This document shows, piece after piece, positions 1 through 9,627 of a DNA stretch of 64,000 bases (positions are counted from its first letter, which is position 1; each line of letters begins with the position of its first letter). The DNA comes from an uncultured Bacteroidales bacterium (lineage in GTDB: Bacteria; Bacteroidota; Bacteroidia; Bacteroidales; Paludibacteraceae). Under the pieces are notes generated by a model. The model saw only the letters and a list, made by a program, of their open reading frames with translations. It did no database searches and had not been told where the DNA came from. The DNA is taken from positions 50,570 to 114,569 of the forward strand of contig ONHW01000007.1 in the NCBI GenBank assembly GCA_900317745.1, given 5' to 3'. The translations under genes were made by a program, and so were the position numbers.

Positions 1-392
1 AGAAAGCGTTGGCTTCCACAGTGATCTTAGCGGTCAGAGTGCCGTTACCGAGAACCTTAACCAGCACGTTCTTGCCTACGAGGCCGGCATTGTGCAGATC
101 AGCTACGCCGATCTTCTCCAGCTTCTTGGCTTCAGCCAGTGCCTGCAGTGTACCGAGGTTGATGGCCTTGTACTCTACGCGGTTAATATTCTTGAATCCG
201 AACTTAGGCAAACGACGCTGCATAGGCATCTGTCCGCCCTCGAAGCCGATCTTCTTCGAGTAACCCGAACGCGATTTGGCACCTTTGTGACCACGTGTGG
301 ATGTTCCACCGAGTCCGGAACCTGCACCGCGACCGATACGCTTGGCAGTCTTTACAGAGCCCTGGGCGGGTGTTAAGTTATTCAATTCCATA
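1..392 (-). CDS. rplO: 50S ribosomal protein L15, N-terminal part (runs off left edge)
   Basis: L15 binds 23S rRNA and joins the large subunit late in assembly. The visible ~130 residues begin MELNNLTPAQGSVKTAKRIG, followed by the glycine-rich RGAGSGLGGTSTRGHKG stretch and the L15 hallmark FEGGQMPMQRRLPKFGF. The family is usually near 145-150 residues, so only the last part is missing. It starts 22 nt after rpmD, at the distal end of the spc block; secY would be expected next beyond the edge (family knowledge, not visible). Confidence 0.97.
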
Positions 393-414
393 ATTCCTAA
401 CGATTTTAGTCAAT

Positions 415-582
415 TACTTTTACCAAGTGTTTCACTTTCTCGACCATACCGAGAATAGCGGGAGTAGCCTCATGCTCAACGACAGCGTTCATCTTGCGAA
501 GACCGAGGGCTTCCATAGTTTCCTTCTGCACTTTCGGAGATTTGATAGTGCTGCGAACTTTCTGAATCTTAATTGTTGCCAT
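415..582 (-). CDS. rpmD: 50S ribosomal protein L30
   Basis: A 55-residue protein beginning MATIKIQKVRSTIKSPKVQK, followed by an ETMEALGLRKMN segment typical of bacterial L30. L30 is a small non-essential 23S rRNA-binding protein. It ends with TAA, 15 nt after rpsE and 22 nt before rplO, so it is co-transcribed with both. Its position between S5 and L15 is the normal one. It is short enough that automated ORF filters could miss it. Confidence 0.95.
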
Positions 583-597
583 AATCTTCTTGATGAT

Positions 598-1104
598 TTA
601 TCCGTTAAACACTGTTGAGAGGCTTACGCCACGGTTCTGAGCCACCATACGTGCGTCACGCATCTCGCCCAGAGCGGCGATGGTAGCCTTAACGAGGTTG
701 TGGGGGTTAGACGAACCTTTGGCTTTAGCCAGCACGTCTTTTACGCCTACGCTCTCGAGCACGGCACGCATAGCGCCACCGGCCTTAACACCCGTACCTT
801 GCGAGGCGGGCTTGAGCAGTACGCGGGCACCGCCGAACTTCGACTCCTGCTCGTGAGGGATTGTACCCTTCAGGATAGGCACTTGGATCAGGTTCTTCTT
901 GGCAGCCTCGGTAGCCTTCTGCATAGCAGCGGCAACCTCACCGGCCTTACCCAGACCGTAACCTACAATACCATTCTCATTTCCAACAACTACGATAGCT
1001 GCGAAAGTGAATGTACGTCCACCCTTGGTAACTTTCGTTACACGGTTGACAGCAACGAGGCGCTCCTTGAGCTCCAGGTCTTGTGTTGTTTTTACTCTTT
1101 GCAT
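598..1104 (-). CDS. rpsE: 30S ribosomal protein S5
   Basis: 168 residues. S5 sits at the mRNA entry site of the small subunit and contributes to decoding accuracy. The N-terminal double-stranded RNA-binding fold shows [20 protein letters not shown] and the glycine-rich [17 protein letters not shown]. The C-terminal domain contains [21 protein letters not shown]. Length and order (L18-S5-L30) are typical, and a 12-nt gap separates it from rplR. Confidence 0.98.
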   Translation of the reverse strand: MQRVKTTQDLELKERLVAVNRVTKVTKGGRTFTFAAIVVVGNENGIVGYGLGKAGEVAAAMQKATEAAKKNLIQVPILKGTIPHEQESKFGGARVLLKPASQGTGVKAGGAMRAVLESVGVKDVLAKAKGSSNPHNLVKATIAALGEMRDARMVAQNRGVSLSTVFNG

Positions 1105-1116
1105 AATCGTACGTTA

Positions 1117-1461
1117 TTAGAATTTGAGACCTGCCTCACGGGCAGCGTCAGCCAGTTGTTGAACTCGACCGTGGTACAGATAGCCGTTACGGTCAAACAC
1201 TACCTCAGTTACACCTGCCTTGATGGCATTCTCTGCGATAGCCTTGCCTACCAGGGCGGCTTTCTCTGTCTTGGTCATCTTATCTTTGATTCCGAGCGAC
1301 GAAGCGCTGGCGAGTGTTACGCCTTTTACATCATCAATCACTTGAGCGTAAATTTGGCTGTTGCTGCGGAATACGGTCAGACGAGGACGCTCAGCCGTAC
1401 CCGACACCTTCGTGCGGATAGCAGCTTTAATTTTGAGTCTTCTTGCTATTTTCTGAATCAT
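1117..1461 (-). CDS. rplR: 50S ribosomal protein L18
   Basis: 114 residues. L18 binds 5S rRNA and helps anchor it in the central protuberance. Recognisable segments are a basic N-terminus ([18 protein letters not shown]), then [20 protein letters not shown] and the C-terminal [20 protein letters not shown]. It lies 15 nt after rplF and 12 nt before rpsE in the spc block. Confidence 0.98.
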   Translation of the reverse strand: MIQKIARRLKIKAAIRTKVSGTAERPRLTVFRSNSQIYAQVIDDVKGVTLASASSLGIKDKMTKTEKAALVGKAIAENAIKAGVTEVVFDRNGYLYHGRVQQLADAAREAGLKF

Positions 1462-1476
1462 AATCTTTCCTTTCTA

Positions 1477-2034
1477 TTATTTACCAGCCGACTTACCAGC
1501 CTTACGACGTACAACTTCACCTTGGAAGCGGATACCCTTACCCTTATACGGTTCCGGCATACGGAACGAGCGGATCTTGGCGCAGATCTGACCAAGCAGC
1601 TGCTTGTCAGCCGACTCCAGGATCACGAGCGGGTTCTGGTTACGCTCTGCCTTCGTTTCAACTTTTACCTCTTGCGGCAATTGCAAATAGATCGGGTGTG
1701 TATAACCGAGCGAGAAGTTAAGCAACTGCGGCTTAGCCAGCTCTACACGATAACCTACACCTACGAGCTCCAACGTAGCCTTATAGCCATCGTGAACACC
1801 TACAACCATGTTGTGGATCAGTGCACGGTACAAGCCATGTTTGGCACGCATCTCTTTCTCATCGTTCGGACGGGTAACATGGCAGGCTGCACCATCCACC
1901 TCAACTTTGATGGCGGGGTCAACGGCTTGCTTCAACTCACCCTTAGGTCCTTTAACGGTTACAATATTCTCAGGGCTAACTGTTACGGTTACGCCGGCAG
2001 GAATAGCTACAGGTAATTTACCAATTCTTGACAT
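1477..2034 (-). CDS. rplF: 50S ribosomal protein L6
   Basis: 185 residues. L6 lies near the factor-binding region of the large subunit and has two similar halves. The start MSRIGKLPVAIPAGVTVTV and the C-terminal PEPYKGKGIRFQGEVVRRK are diagnostic. An internal VGVGYRVE motif marks the second half. It starts 18 nt after rpsH. Confidence 0.98.
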   Translation of the reverse strand: MSRIGKLPVAIPAGVTVTVSPENIVTVKGPKGELKQAVDPAIKVEVDGAACHVTRPNDEKEMRAKHGLYRALIHNMVVGVHDGYKATLELVGVGYRVELAKPQLLNFSLGYTHPIYLQLPQEVKVETKAERNQNPLVILESADKQLLGQICAKIRSFRMPEPYKGKGIRFQGEVVRRKAGKSAGK

Positions 2035-2052
2035 AGACTGTTCCTCCTTACA

Positions 2053-2448
2053 TTAATAAACATAACAAATAACCTCACCACCCAACTTCAGGCCGAGAGC
2101 CTCCTTGTTGGTCATCACGCCCTTCGAAGTCGAAAGGATAGCGATACCCAGACCGTTCAATACGCGCGGCATCTCACGATAGCCTACATACTGACGGATA
2201 CCCGGGGTGGATACACGTTGTAACTTCTTGATGGCGTTAACTTTGTTAACCGGATCATACTTCAAGGCAATCTTGATAGTGCCTTGAGGGCCATCTTCCA
2301 CGAACTTGTAGGAGAGGATATATCCCTTCTCAAACAAGATACGGGTGATCTCTTTCTTCAGATTCGAAGCAGGAACTTCCACTACGCGGTGGCCTGCCTT
2401 GATTGCATTTCTGAGCCGAGTCAGATAATCTGCGATAGGATCTGTCAT
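2053..2448 (-). CDS. rpsH: 30S ribosomal protein S8
   Basis: 131 residues. S8 is a primary 16S rRNA-binding protein of the central domain. The start MTDPIADYLTRLRNAIKAGH and the C-terminal STSKGVMTNKEALGLKLGGE are standard family signatures. In E. coli S8 represses its own operon by binding mRNA near L5. Here the gene follows an unusually long 170-nt spacer with several inverted repeats, which is a plausible place for comparable control (inference). Confidence 0.98.
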   Translation of the reverse strand: MTDPIADYLTRLRNAIKAGHRVVEVPASNLKKEITRILFEKGYILSYKFVEDGPQGTIKIALKYDPVNKVNAIKKLQRVSTPGIRQYVGYREMPRVLNGLGIAILSTSKGVMTNKEALGLKLGGEVICYVY

Positions 2449-2470
2449 TGTTTTACTTGTTTTAAAATTA

Positions 2471-2601
2471 TCAGGTCTGTCCTGACATTGTTTAAAGATT
2501 AATAATTATTTTCTCCCGTAGTCTTCCGGAATTACCGGAGGCACTTACATGTCTGGTCGTGAATGGCCGTTAGTCATGTGTCACCCTCGGATGTTCCGGA
2601 A
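2471..2601 (-). other. Structured spacer between rpsN and rpsH
   Basis: Most gaps in this operon are 2-40 nt, but rpsN and rpsH are 170 nt apart. The spacer holds TCAGG/CCTGA (2471-2475 with 2481-2485), a 7-bp stem closed by CTTCCGG/CCGGAGG including one GU pair (2523-2529 with 2535-2541), ACATG/CATGT (2547-2551 with 2575-2579) and the palindrome TTCCGGAA (2594-2601). No short gene is evident. It may be an mRNA control or processing element; the function is not shown. Confidence 0.5.
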
Positions 2602-2618
2602 CTTGCGGAGTTTTTCTG

Positions 2619-2888
2619 TTACCAGCTTGCTTTCTTTACTCCCGGGATCAAGCCTTTGGAAGCCATCTCGCGGAACTGAATACGGCTGAGTCCGAACATA
2701 CGCATGTAACCCTTCGGACGGCCGGTGATCTTGCAGCGGTTGTGCAGACGTACGGGGCTGGCGTTCTTAGGCAGAGCCTGCAAGCCCTCGTAGTCGCCGT
2801 CCTTCAAGAGTTGCGCACGTTTGGCAGCATACTTCTTGCACAGAGCAGCACGCTTCACCTCACGGGCTTTCATTGATTCTTTTGCCAT
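2619..2888 (-). CDS. rpsN: 30S ribosomal protein S14 (zinc-independent type)
   Basis: 89 residues, the longer S14 form without paired CxxC zinc ligands; only isolated cysteines are present. It begins [20 protein letters not shown] and ends with the typical [20 protein letters not shown] and [12 protein letters not shown]14 binds the head of the small subunit. It starts 6 nt after rplE, and the long structured spacer follows it. Confidence 0.98.
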   Translation of the reverse strand: MAKESMKAREVKRAALCKKYAAKRAQLLKDGDYEGLQALPKNASPVRLHNRCKITGRPKGYMRMFGLSRIQFREMASKGLIPGVKKASW

Positions 2889-2894
2889 AGTCTC

Positions 2895-3437
2895 TTACTT
2901 TTTGAACGGTAAACCAAACTCACGGAGCAGAGCAAAGCCCTCAGCATCGGTATTGGCTGTGGTTACGAACGTGATGTTCATACCCTGCAGTTTCGTGATG
3001 TTATCAATGTTAATTTCCGGGAAGATGATCTGCTCGGTGATACCCAGAGTATAGTTACCACGACCATCCATCTTGCTGTTTATACCCTTGAAGTCACGGA
3101 TACGGGGCAGAGCCACGCGCACCAGACGCTCGAGGAACTCGTACATACGCTCGCCGCGGAGGGTAACACGTACGCCGATTGGCATCTTCTTACGAACCTT
3201 GAACTGAGCAATATCCTTCTTCGAAAGAGTAGCAACAGCTTTCTGGCCGGCGATGATAGTCATCTCTTGCAGAGCAACCTCGATGATCTTCTTATCAGCA
3301 GTAGCCTCGCCCAGACCCTGGTTGAGCACGATCTTCTCGAGCTTCGGGCACTGCATCACGGTCGTATAGCCGAACTCTTTAACGAGTGCGGGAACAATAC
3401 GCTCCTGATAATCTTGTTTTAAACTCGCTGTATTCAT
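2895..3437 (-). CDS. rplE: 50S ribosomal protein L5
   Basis: 180 residues. L5 binds 5S rRNA and contacts the P-site tRNA elbow. Diagnostic parts are [40 protein letters not shown] and [17 protein letters not shown]. Only 2 nt separate it from rplX, so translational coupling is likely. Confidence 0.98.
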   Translation of the reverse strand: MNTASLKQDYQERIVPALVKEFGYTTVMQCPKLEKIVLNQGLGEATADKKIIEVALQEMTIIAGQKAVATLSKKDIAQFKVRKKMPIGVRVTLRGERMYEFLERLVRVALPRIRDFKGINSKMDGRGNYTLGITEQIIFPEINIDNITKLQGMNITFVTTANTDAEGFALLREFGLPFKK

Positions 3438-3439
3438 TG

Positions 3440-3748
3440 TTAAATTTCTTTACCGGTTTTTTTACTTACACGCACGAGTTTGCCATCCTTCAACTGACGT
3501 CCTACGCGAACGGGCTTGCCGTCCTCTACAGGGTTCAGGTTCGAGATATGGATGGGAGCCTCCTGCTTTACAATTCCGCCTTGCGGATTCTTCGCATTAG
3601 GTTTGGTGGCTTTCGACACCATGTTCACACCCTCTACGATAGCGCGTTGCTTCTCTTTGAGCACCTCCAGTACGCGACCGGTTTTGCCCTTCGAACCACC
3701 AGCGTTCACGAAGACGATGTCACCTTTTTTGATATGTAACTTTGTCAT
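3440..3748 (-). CDS. rplX: 50S ribosomal protein L24
   Basis: 102 residues with an N-terminal KOW motif ([20 protein letters not shown], about residues 8-27). L24 is one of the two proteins that start large-subunit assembly. The segment [20 protein letters not shown] matches the family. Order L14-L24-L5 is canonical. Confidence 0.98.
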   Translation of the reverse strand: MTKLHIKKGDIVFVNAGGSKGKTGRVLEVLKEKQRAIVEGVNMVSKATKPNAKNPQGGIVKQEAPIHISNLNPVEDGKPVRVGRQLKDGKLVRVSKKTGKEI

Positions 3749-3769
3749 GTTGTTAAACTTTTTAAGTGA

Positions 3770-4135
3770 TTAGAGCACTTCGGGTGCCAACGAAATAATC
3801 TTCATGTTCGTCTGACGGAGCTCACGAGCCACGGGACCGAAGATACGGCTGCCGCGGAGCTCGCCTGCGTTCGAGATCAGTACGCACGCATTGTCGTCAA
3901 AACGGATGTAGCTGCCGTCAGCACGGCGTACTTCCTTCTTTACGCGAACAACGATAGCACGGCTTACCGTACCGTCCTTGATGTCGCTCGAAGGAATAAC
4001 ACCCTTAACGGCTACTACAATCGTATCACCGAGCGAAGCGTAGCGCTTCTTTGTTCCGCCAAGTACGCGGATGCACAGAGCCTCTTTGGCTCCCGAGTTG
4101 TCGGCTACTACGAGCCTTGATTCTTGCTGTACCAT
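3770..4135 (-). CDS. rplN: 50S ribosomal protein L14
   Basis: 121 residues. L14 forms part of the intersubunit bridge with 16S rRNA and is the docking site of the silencing factor Rsf[20 protein letters not shown] near the N-terminus and [13 protein letters not shown] near the C-terminus are family hallmarks. It starts one base after the rpsQ stop codon, so coupling is likely. Confidence 0.98.
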   Translation of the reverse strand: MVQQESRLVVADNSGAKEALCIRVLGGTKKRYASLGDTIVVAVKGVIPSSDIKDGTVSRAIVVRVKKEVRRADGSYIRFDDNACVLISNAGELRGSRIFGPVARELRQTNMKIISLAPEVL

Positions 4136-4136
4136 A

Positions 4137-4394
4137 TTACTTAGCCCTTTCGATGATTTGAGTTAAACGCCAACGAACAGTCTTGCTCAACGGACGAGTC
4201 TCCATGATACGTACGATATCGCCGATACCGCACTCGTTGTTCTCGTCATGAGCATGGAACTTGCGAGTTTTGTTCACAAACTTGCCATAGATGGGGTGTT
4301 TCTCTTTCCACTTAACGGCTACGACAATCGTCTTATCCATCTTGTTGGAAACGACTTCACCTACACGCTCTTTTCTTAGATTTCTTGTTTCCAT
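4137..4394 (-). CDS. rpsQ: 30S ribosomal protein S17
   Basis: 85 residues, an OB-fold primary 16S rRNA-binding protein. [20 protein letters not shown] and [18 protein letters not shown] are family hallmarks. It lies 12 nt after rpmC and 1 nt before rplN. Confidence 0.98.
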   Translation of the reverse strand: METRNLRKERVGEVVSNKMDKTIVVAVKWKEKHPIYGKFVNKTRKFHAHDENNECGIGDIVRIMETRPLSKTVRWRLTQIIERAK

Positions 4395-4406
4395 GTGTTC
4401 GTCAAT

Positions 4407-4601
4407 TTACTTTGTTAATTCTCTGCTACGGAGCTCCGTTGCCAGACGAGCGATGTTCCTGCGAGCCACCTTAATCTGCATAGGATTCTCCAGCGGAGAG
4501 ATGCTGTGGTTGATCTTCATGCGCTGAAGGTTCTCCTTCTCGGAGGCCAGACGCTCCTCAATCTCAGCAATGGTTAATTCTTTAATTTCTGCAGTTTTCA
4601 T
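4407..4601 (-). CDS. rpmC: 50S ribosomal protein L29
   Basis: 64 residues, a two-helix protein near the peptide exit tunnel that forms part of the SRP/trigger factor docking site. It begins MKTAEIKELTIAEIEERLAS and contains HSISPLENPMQIKVARRNIA. Six nt separate it from rplP upstream. Confidence 0.97.
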   Translation of the reverse strand: MKTAEIKELTIAEIEERLASEKENLQRMKINHSISPLENPMQIKVARRNIARLATELRSRELTK

Positions 4602-4607
4602 AATCCA

Positions 4608-5039
4608 TTATACATTTTGGGTTGGGTCGTAGTCGCGACGCACAACAAACTTTGTCAAAATCGGCAACTTCTGAGCAGCCAGGCGCAATGCCTCTTTAGC
4701 TACCTCATATGGTACGCCGTCAATCTCGAAGATGATACGACCGGGTTCCAATGGTACGACGAATCCTTCAGGAGCACCTTTACCTTTACCCATACGTACA
4801 TCCAGAGGCTTCTTGGTGATCGGTTTGTCCGGGAACACACGGATCCATACTTGGCCTTGACGTTGCATATAACGGGTAACAGCCACACGAGCTGCCTCGA
4901 TTTGACGACCAGTCAACCAGATCGTACCCAGACTCTTGATACCGAACGAGCCGAAAGCCAGTTCGTTACCGCGCTGCGCATTGCCCTTGATACGGCCTTT
5001 CTGCGAGCGGCGGAATTTAGTTTTCTTAGGTTGTAACAT
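4608..5039 (-). CDS. rplP: 50S ribosomal protein L16
   Basis: 143 residues. L16 organises the A-site region of the large subunit. Diagnostic parts are [38 protein letters not shown] and [20 protein letters not shown]. It lies 30 nt after rpsC. Confidence 0.98.
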   Translation of the reverse strand: MLQPKKTKFRRSQKGRIKGNAQRGNELAFGSFGIKSLGTIWLTGRQIEAARVAVTRYMQRQGQVWIRVFPDKPITKKPLDVRMGKGKGAPEGFVVPLEPGRIIFEIDGVPYEVAKEALRLAAQKLPILTKFVVRRDYDPTQNV

Positions 5040-5069
5040 AACTGTTCTGTTCTACAATTTGGTTAAACA

Positions 5070-5798
5070 TTATTGTTTCTTGTTTCTACGGAAACCTCCG
5101 CGACGCTCGCCTTCACGACGCTCGCCACCGCGACCTTCCTGCTTAACAGCGAAGTTGGGAGCCAGGTCCTTCTTGCCATAGACTTCACCACGGCAGATCC
5201 AAACCTTTACGCCGATGATACCTACTTTGGTCAGTGCGCCTACGTGGCAGTAGTCGATGTCAGCGCGCAGAGTGTGCAGCGGGGTACGACCCTCTTTGTA
5301 CATCTCCTTGCGAGCCATCTCAGCGCCGTTCAGACGGCCGCTAACCTGCACCTTGATACCCTCGGCGCCCATACGCATCGTGGATGCGATGGCCATCTTC
5401 ACAGCACGGCGGTAAGCAATCTTACCCTCCAGCTGACGGGCGATCTTGGTAGCTACGATGGTAGCGTCGAGCTCCGGACGTTTTACCTCGAAGATGTTGA
5501 TTTGAACATCCTGTTTGGTAATCTTCTTCAACTCCTCCTTCAGTTTGTCAACTTCCTGACCACCCTTGCCGATGATGTAACCGGGACGAGCGGTGCAAAC
5601 AGTTACAGTTACAAGCTTGAGAGTTCTCTCAATCACGATACGCGAAATACTTGCCTCAGCCAGACGGGCGTTCAGATACTCGCGGATCTTGCTGTCCTCG
5701 AGGATCGTATCTCCGTACTTCTTACCGCCAAACCAGTTGGAGTCCCAACCACGTACAATACCCAGGCGGTTTGCTATTGGATTAATTTTCTGTCCCAT
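5070..5798 (-). CDS. rpsC: 30S ribosomal protein S3
   Basis: 242 residues. S3 lines the mRNA entry tunnel and has helicase function with S4 and S5. The type 2 KH domain is visible with its GxxG loop in [18 protein letters not shown]. The C-terminal domain has [21 protein letters not shown] highly charged tail of about 25 residues ([20 protein letters not shown]) extends the C-terminus, as often seen in Bacteroidota S3. It follows rplV by 6 nt. Confidence 0.98.
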   Translation of the reverse strand: MGQKINPIANRLGIVRGWDSNWFGGKKYGDTILEDSKIREYLNARLAEASISRIVIERTLKLVTVTVCTARPGYIIGKGGQEVDKLKEELKKITKQDVQINIFEVKRPELDATIVATKIARQLEGKIAYRRAVKMAIASTMRMGAEGIKVQVSGRLNGAEMARKEMYKEGRTPLHTLRADIDYCHVGALTKVGIIGVKVWICRGEVYGKKDLAPNFAVKQEGRGGERREGERRGGFRRNKKQ

Positions 5799-5804
5799 CT
5801 TTGT

Positions 5805-6212
5805 TTACTTTTCAGCGTTAGTATTTTTTGTATCTACAAATACAGTGATGTGGTTCGAACGCTTGCGGATACGATAGCCGCGGCCCTGAGGAGCGGTCAA
5901 CAGACGCTTGAGCATCATACCACCGTCAACTGTTACTTTGGTTACATAAAGTGTTTCGGAATCAGCCTTCTTGCCGGTCTTGGTCTCCCAGTTGGCAACC
6001 GCCGATTTCAGCACCAATTCGAGCGAGCGCGCAGCGTGCTTCGTTGAGAAGTGCAGTGCGCCGAGAGCACGGTTCACTTCCATGCCGCGGATCATGTCTG
6101 CTACGAGACGCATCTTACGCGGTGAGGTAGGAACATTATTGAGCTTGGCGAAGTACTGCTCTTTCTGAGCTTCCTTGCGCGCTTGAGCTGCATTATATTT
6201 TCTAGCACCCAT
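5805..6212 (-). CDS. rplV: 50S ribosomal protein L22
   Basis: 135 residues. L22 lines the exit tunnel with a beta-hairpin whose changes can cause macrolide resistance. Family segments are [20 protein letters not shown] and [20 protein letters not shown]. It lies between rpsS (40-nt gap) and rpsC (6-nt gap). Confidence 0.98.
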   Translation of the reverse strand: MGARKYNAAQARKEAQKEQYFAKLNNVPTSPRKMRLVADMIRGMEVNRALGALHFSTKHAARSLELVLKSAVANWETKTGKKADSETLYVTKVTVDGGMMLKRLLTAPQGRGYRIRKRSNHITVFVDTKNTNAEK

Positions 6213-6252
6213 TTTAATCTTAATTTAGTGTGTTAATGTTGATTTCAATGGA

Positions 6253-6516
6253 TTACCGATTACCCGAGTGACCACGGAACGTACGTGTGGGAGCAAACTC
6301 GCCGAGCTTGTGACCAACCATGTTCTCCGTGATGTACACAGGAATGAACTTGTTTCCATTGTGAACTGCAATAGTGTGACCTACAAAATCAGGGGAGATC
6401 ATCGAAGCGCGGCTCCAGGTCTTAACAACTTCTTTCTTGTTAGCCTCATTCATAGCCAGCACCTTCTTCTCCAACTTAACATTGATAAACGGTCCTTTTT
6501 TCAATGAACGACTCAT
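6253..6516 (-). CDS. rpsS: 30S ribosomal protein S19
   Basis: 87 residues. S19 lies in the head of the small subunit next to S13. It begins [19 protein letters not shown] and contains [20 protein letters not shown] and [18 protein letters not shown]. The order L2-S19-L22 is standard. Confidence 0.98.
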   Translation of the reverse strand: MSRSLKKGPFINVKLEKKVLAMNEANKKEVVKTWSRASMISPDFVGHTIAVHNGNKFIPVYITENMVGHKLGEFAPTRTFRGHSGNR

Positions 6517-6535
6517 GTTTCTACAATTTTATAGG

Positions 6536-7360
<825 letters not shown>

Positions 7361-7362
7361 TG

Positions 7363-7653
7363 TTAAATATTGCTATAAAAATCGATTGTTTCACCTTCGT
7401 GCAATGTAACAATTGCTTTCTTGTAAGCTGCTTTCTCGCCGCGGAGCAAGCCCGTCTTGGTATAACGCTGCTTTGCCTTCGGGGCTGCGATCAGTGTGTT
7501 TACATCAAGCACTTGAACATTGTACATTTCCTCCACTGCCTTCTTGATCTGAACCTTGTTGGCAGCACGCTCTACCATGAAGCCGTAACGGTTGAACTTT
7601 TCGCCGGCGGCGGTCATCTTCTCTGTGACGATCGGTTTGATAATAATTGCCAT
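7363..7653 (-). CDS. rplW: 50S ribosomal protein L23
   Basis: 96 residues. L23 sits at the tunnel exit and docks trigger factor and SRP. Motifs include [20 protein letters not shown] and [20 protein letters not shown]. It lies 13 nt after rplD and 2 nt before rplB. Confidence 0.97.
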   Translation of the reverse strand: MAIIIKPIVTEKMTAAGEKFNRYGFMVERAANKVQIKKAVEEMYNVQVLDVNTLIAAPKAKQRYTKTGLLRGEKAAYKKAIVTLHEGETIDFYSNI

Positions 7654-7666
7654 AGTATGATCCTCC

Positions 7667-8293
7667 TTATGCTAAAGTTGATTCAACAGCTGCCAGTGCA
7701 CCCTCGGTGAAGATGACAGTGTTGGCGTTCATGATTGAATATGTATTTAACTCACCAGCGGTGATTACGTTAGCCTTCTTCAGGTTCGTTGACGAACGGA
7801 AGACGTTGTTGTCGTTCTGAGCCAGAACGATCAGAGCCTTCTTGTCAGCTACCTTCAGGTTGCCGAGTACCTCGATCAGAGCCTTGGTCTTCGGAGCCTC
7901 GAATGTGAGGTTGTCAAGAACGATGATCTCGTTCTGCGAAGCGCGGAGGCTGAGAGCCGAACGGCGAGCCAGACGTTTAACTTTCTTGTTGAGCTTGAAG
8001 TCATAGTCGCGGGGAACGGGGCCGAAGATCGTACCGCCACCAACGCGTACCGGAGACTTCAAATCACCCGGACGTGCACCGCCGCCGCCCTTCTGGCGAC
8101 CGAGTTTGCGAGTCGAGTGAGCGTTCTCACTACGCTGTTTAGCCTTAGCTGTACCCTGACGGTTGTTAGCCAGGAACTGCTTAACGTCCAAGTAGATAGC
8201 ATGGTCGTTAGGCTCGATTGCGAAGATTGCGTCATTCAGAGCAACCTTCTTGCCGGTTTCCTTACCGGCTTGATTCAAAATACTAAGTTCCAT
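7667..8293 (-). CDS. rplD: 50S ribosomal protein L4
   Basis: 208 residues. L4 lines the exit tunnel with an extended loop, visible as [20 protein letters not shown] followed by [13 protein letters not shown]. In E. coli L4 also represses the S10 operon through its leader RNA. A structured spacer two genes upstream (8965-9071) is a candidate for an analogous control here (inference). It starts 5 nt after rplC. Confidence 0.98.
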   Translation of the reverse strand: MELSILNQAGKETGKKVALNDAIFAIEPNDHAIYLDVKQFLANNRQGTAKAKQRSENAHSTRKLGRQKGGGGARPGDLKSPVRVGGGTIFGPVPRDYDFKLNKKVKRLARRSALSLRASQNEIIVLDNLTFEAPKTKALIEVLGNLKVADKKALIVLAQNDNNVFRSSTNLKKANVITAGELNTYSIMNANTVIFTEGALAAVESTLA

Positions 8294-8298
8294 ACTTC

Positions 8299-8919
8299 TT
8301 ACTTGTTAATAATAACGATTGAATTCTTTGCGCCCGGTACACTACCCTTCACCATGATCAGGTTGTACTCGGGAATAACTTTCAAAACTACGAGGTTCTG
8401 AACCGTTACGCGGTCCTGTCCCATGTGACCTGCCATACGTGTACCCGGGAAGATACGTGAAGGATAGGCGCAAGCACCTACCGAACCCGGAGCGCGCAGA
8501 CGGTCGTCCTGACCGTGAGTTGACTGACCAACACCACCGAAACCGTGACGCTTCACAACGCCCTGGAATCCTTTACCTTTGCTGGTTCCGATCACGTCAA
8601 CGAACGTGTTCTCCTCAAAAACGTCAACTACGGTGATGGTATCACCCAGCTTGAACTCTTTGTCATAGCCGTCGAACTCCATGAGGTGACGCATAGGCTG
8701 TACGCCTGCTGCCTTGAAGTGACCGAGCTCTGCCTTGTTGGCGTGCTTCTCGCTCTTGGTCTGGAAGCCAACCTGTACGGCTTCGTAACCGTCCTTCTCA
8801 ACAGTCTTGAGTTGTGTCACAACGCACGGACCGGCTTCAATTACGGTGCACGGGATGTTCTTGCCGTCGGCACCAAAGACGGATGTCATTCCGATCTTTT
8901 TTCCTAATAATCCTGCCAT
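8299..8919 (-). CDS. rplC: 50S ribosomal protein L3
   Basis: 206 residues. L3 nucleates large-subunit assembly and reaches the peptidyl transferase centre. It begins [20 protein letters not shown] and contains the conserved loop region [20 protein letters not shown] and [16 protein letters not shown] 161-nt spacer with a long-range stem precedes it instead of the usual short gap. Confidence 0.98.
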   Translation of the reverse strand: MAGLLGKKIGMTSVFGADGKNIPCTVIEAGPCVVTQLKTVEKDGYEAVQVGFQTKSEKHANKAELGHFKAAGVQPMRHLMEFDGYDKEFKLGDTITVVDVFEENTFVDVIGTSKGKGFQGVVKRHGFGGVGQSTHGQDDRLRAPGSVGACAYPSRIFPGTRMAGHMGQDRVTVQNLVVLKVIPEYNLIMVKGSVPGAKNSIVIINK

Positions 8920-8964
8920 TTTAGACTGATTAAATACTTTTGTTTAACTTTAATTGTTTTGCCT

Positions 8965-9071
8965 GCGCTCTCGCCCACGGGTTAACGTTGTCGGGTTCCC
9001 GCTGTTTGCTCATCCCTGTTAGATAGATTCGAGTTACGATCTTCCGGTATCACTCTCCGTGGGAAGCGCTC
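8965..9071 (-). other. Long-range stem in the rpsJ-rplC spacer
   Basis: The 161-nt gap between S10 and L3 contains CCCACGG (8974-8980) that pairs exactly with CCGTGGG (9057-9063). On its outer side GCGC at 8965-8968 can pair with GCGC at 9066-9069 across a small internal loop, enclosing about 75 nt. No ORF is apparent. A ribosomal-protein autoregulatory site is possible; I recognise no described class. Confidence 0.5.
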
Positions 9072-9080
9072 GGGCGGTTA

Positions 9081-9386
9081 TCAAACTTTGATTTCGACTT
9101 CAACACCGCTGGCGAGTTCCAACTTCATCAGGGCCTCAACGGTCTTTGCATTGGAGTTGTAGATGTCGATGAGACGTTTGTAGGTCGAGAGCTCGAACTG
9201 CTCACGGGCTTTCTTGTTAACGAAAGTCGAGCGGTTAACGGTGAAGATACGTTTGTGTGTCGGCAGTGCGATAGGACCGCTGATGACAGCACCTGTAGCT
9301 TTTACGCTCTTAACAATCTTCTCAGCGGACTTGTCCACCAGGTTGTGGTCGAACGATTTGAGTTTGATACGAATTTTCTGACTCAT
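9081..9386 (-). CDS. rpsJ: 30S ribosomal protein S10
   Basis: 101 residues from the ATG at 9386, beginning [20 protein letters not shown]. Further in-frame codons lie upstream to 9428, but the S10 family starts at this methionine. S10 is part of the 30S head and also the transcription antitermination factor Nus[21 protein letters not shown] and [18 protein letters not shown] are typical. In E. coli it opens its own operon; here it continues from fusA after a 241-nt hairpin-rich spacer. Confidence 0.98.
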   Translation of the reverse strand: MSQKIRIKLKSFDHNLVDKSAEKIVKSVKATGAVISGPIALPTHKRIFTVNRSTFVNKKAREQFELSTYKRLIDIYNSNAKTVEALMKLELASGVEVEIKV

Positions 9387-9429
9387 TTTGTTGTTTTTTG
9401 TTTGTTTTGCAGAGCGCGCGAAACCCAAA

Positions 9430-9618
9430 GAGTCATTTACTCGGATGACTCGCGCCCCACAGGGTTAATTGCTTATGCAGGTCTCTACCTGCTGTTTATG
9501 TATCAGCCGAACTTGGCTGATTTATTTATTCTGTTGCCGTACTCAACGTCACACGTGTGTACGTGTGTATGTGTACGTGCGTTTTTTAGGTACGCATGTG
9601 CGCGGGTTGCGCACATGC
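9430..9618 (-). other. Hairpin-rich spacer between fusA and rpsJ
   Basis: Four perfect stems lie in the 241-nt gap: GAGTCAT/ATGACTC (9430-9436, 9445-9451), GCAGGT/ACCTGC (9477-9482, 9487-9492), ATCAGCC/GGCTGAT (9502-9508, 9515-9521) and a 10-bp stem GCATGTGCGC/GCGCACATGC with a 5-nt loop (9594-9603, 9609-9618), only 9 nt past the fusA stop. None is followed by a U-run on the minus strand, so they are not classical terminators. An alternating GT/AC tract (about 9550-9590) lies between them. A processing site or S10-operon leader is possible. Confidence 0.55.
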
Positions 9619-9627
9619 GCGCCATGA

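Noticed and set aside
700-2016. 438-codon plus-strand open frame across rpsE-rplR-rplF
   Set aside because: Antisense to three confirmed ribosomal genes, with low-information composition.
5073-6047. 324-codon plus-strand open frame
   Set aside because: Antisense to rpsC and rplV.
9594-9618. 10-bp hairpin as a fusA terminator
   Set aside because: Perfect stem, but the downstream minus-strand sequence is A-rich, not U-rich.
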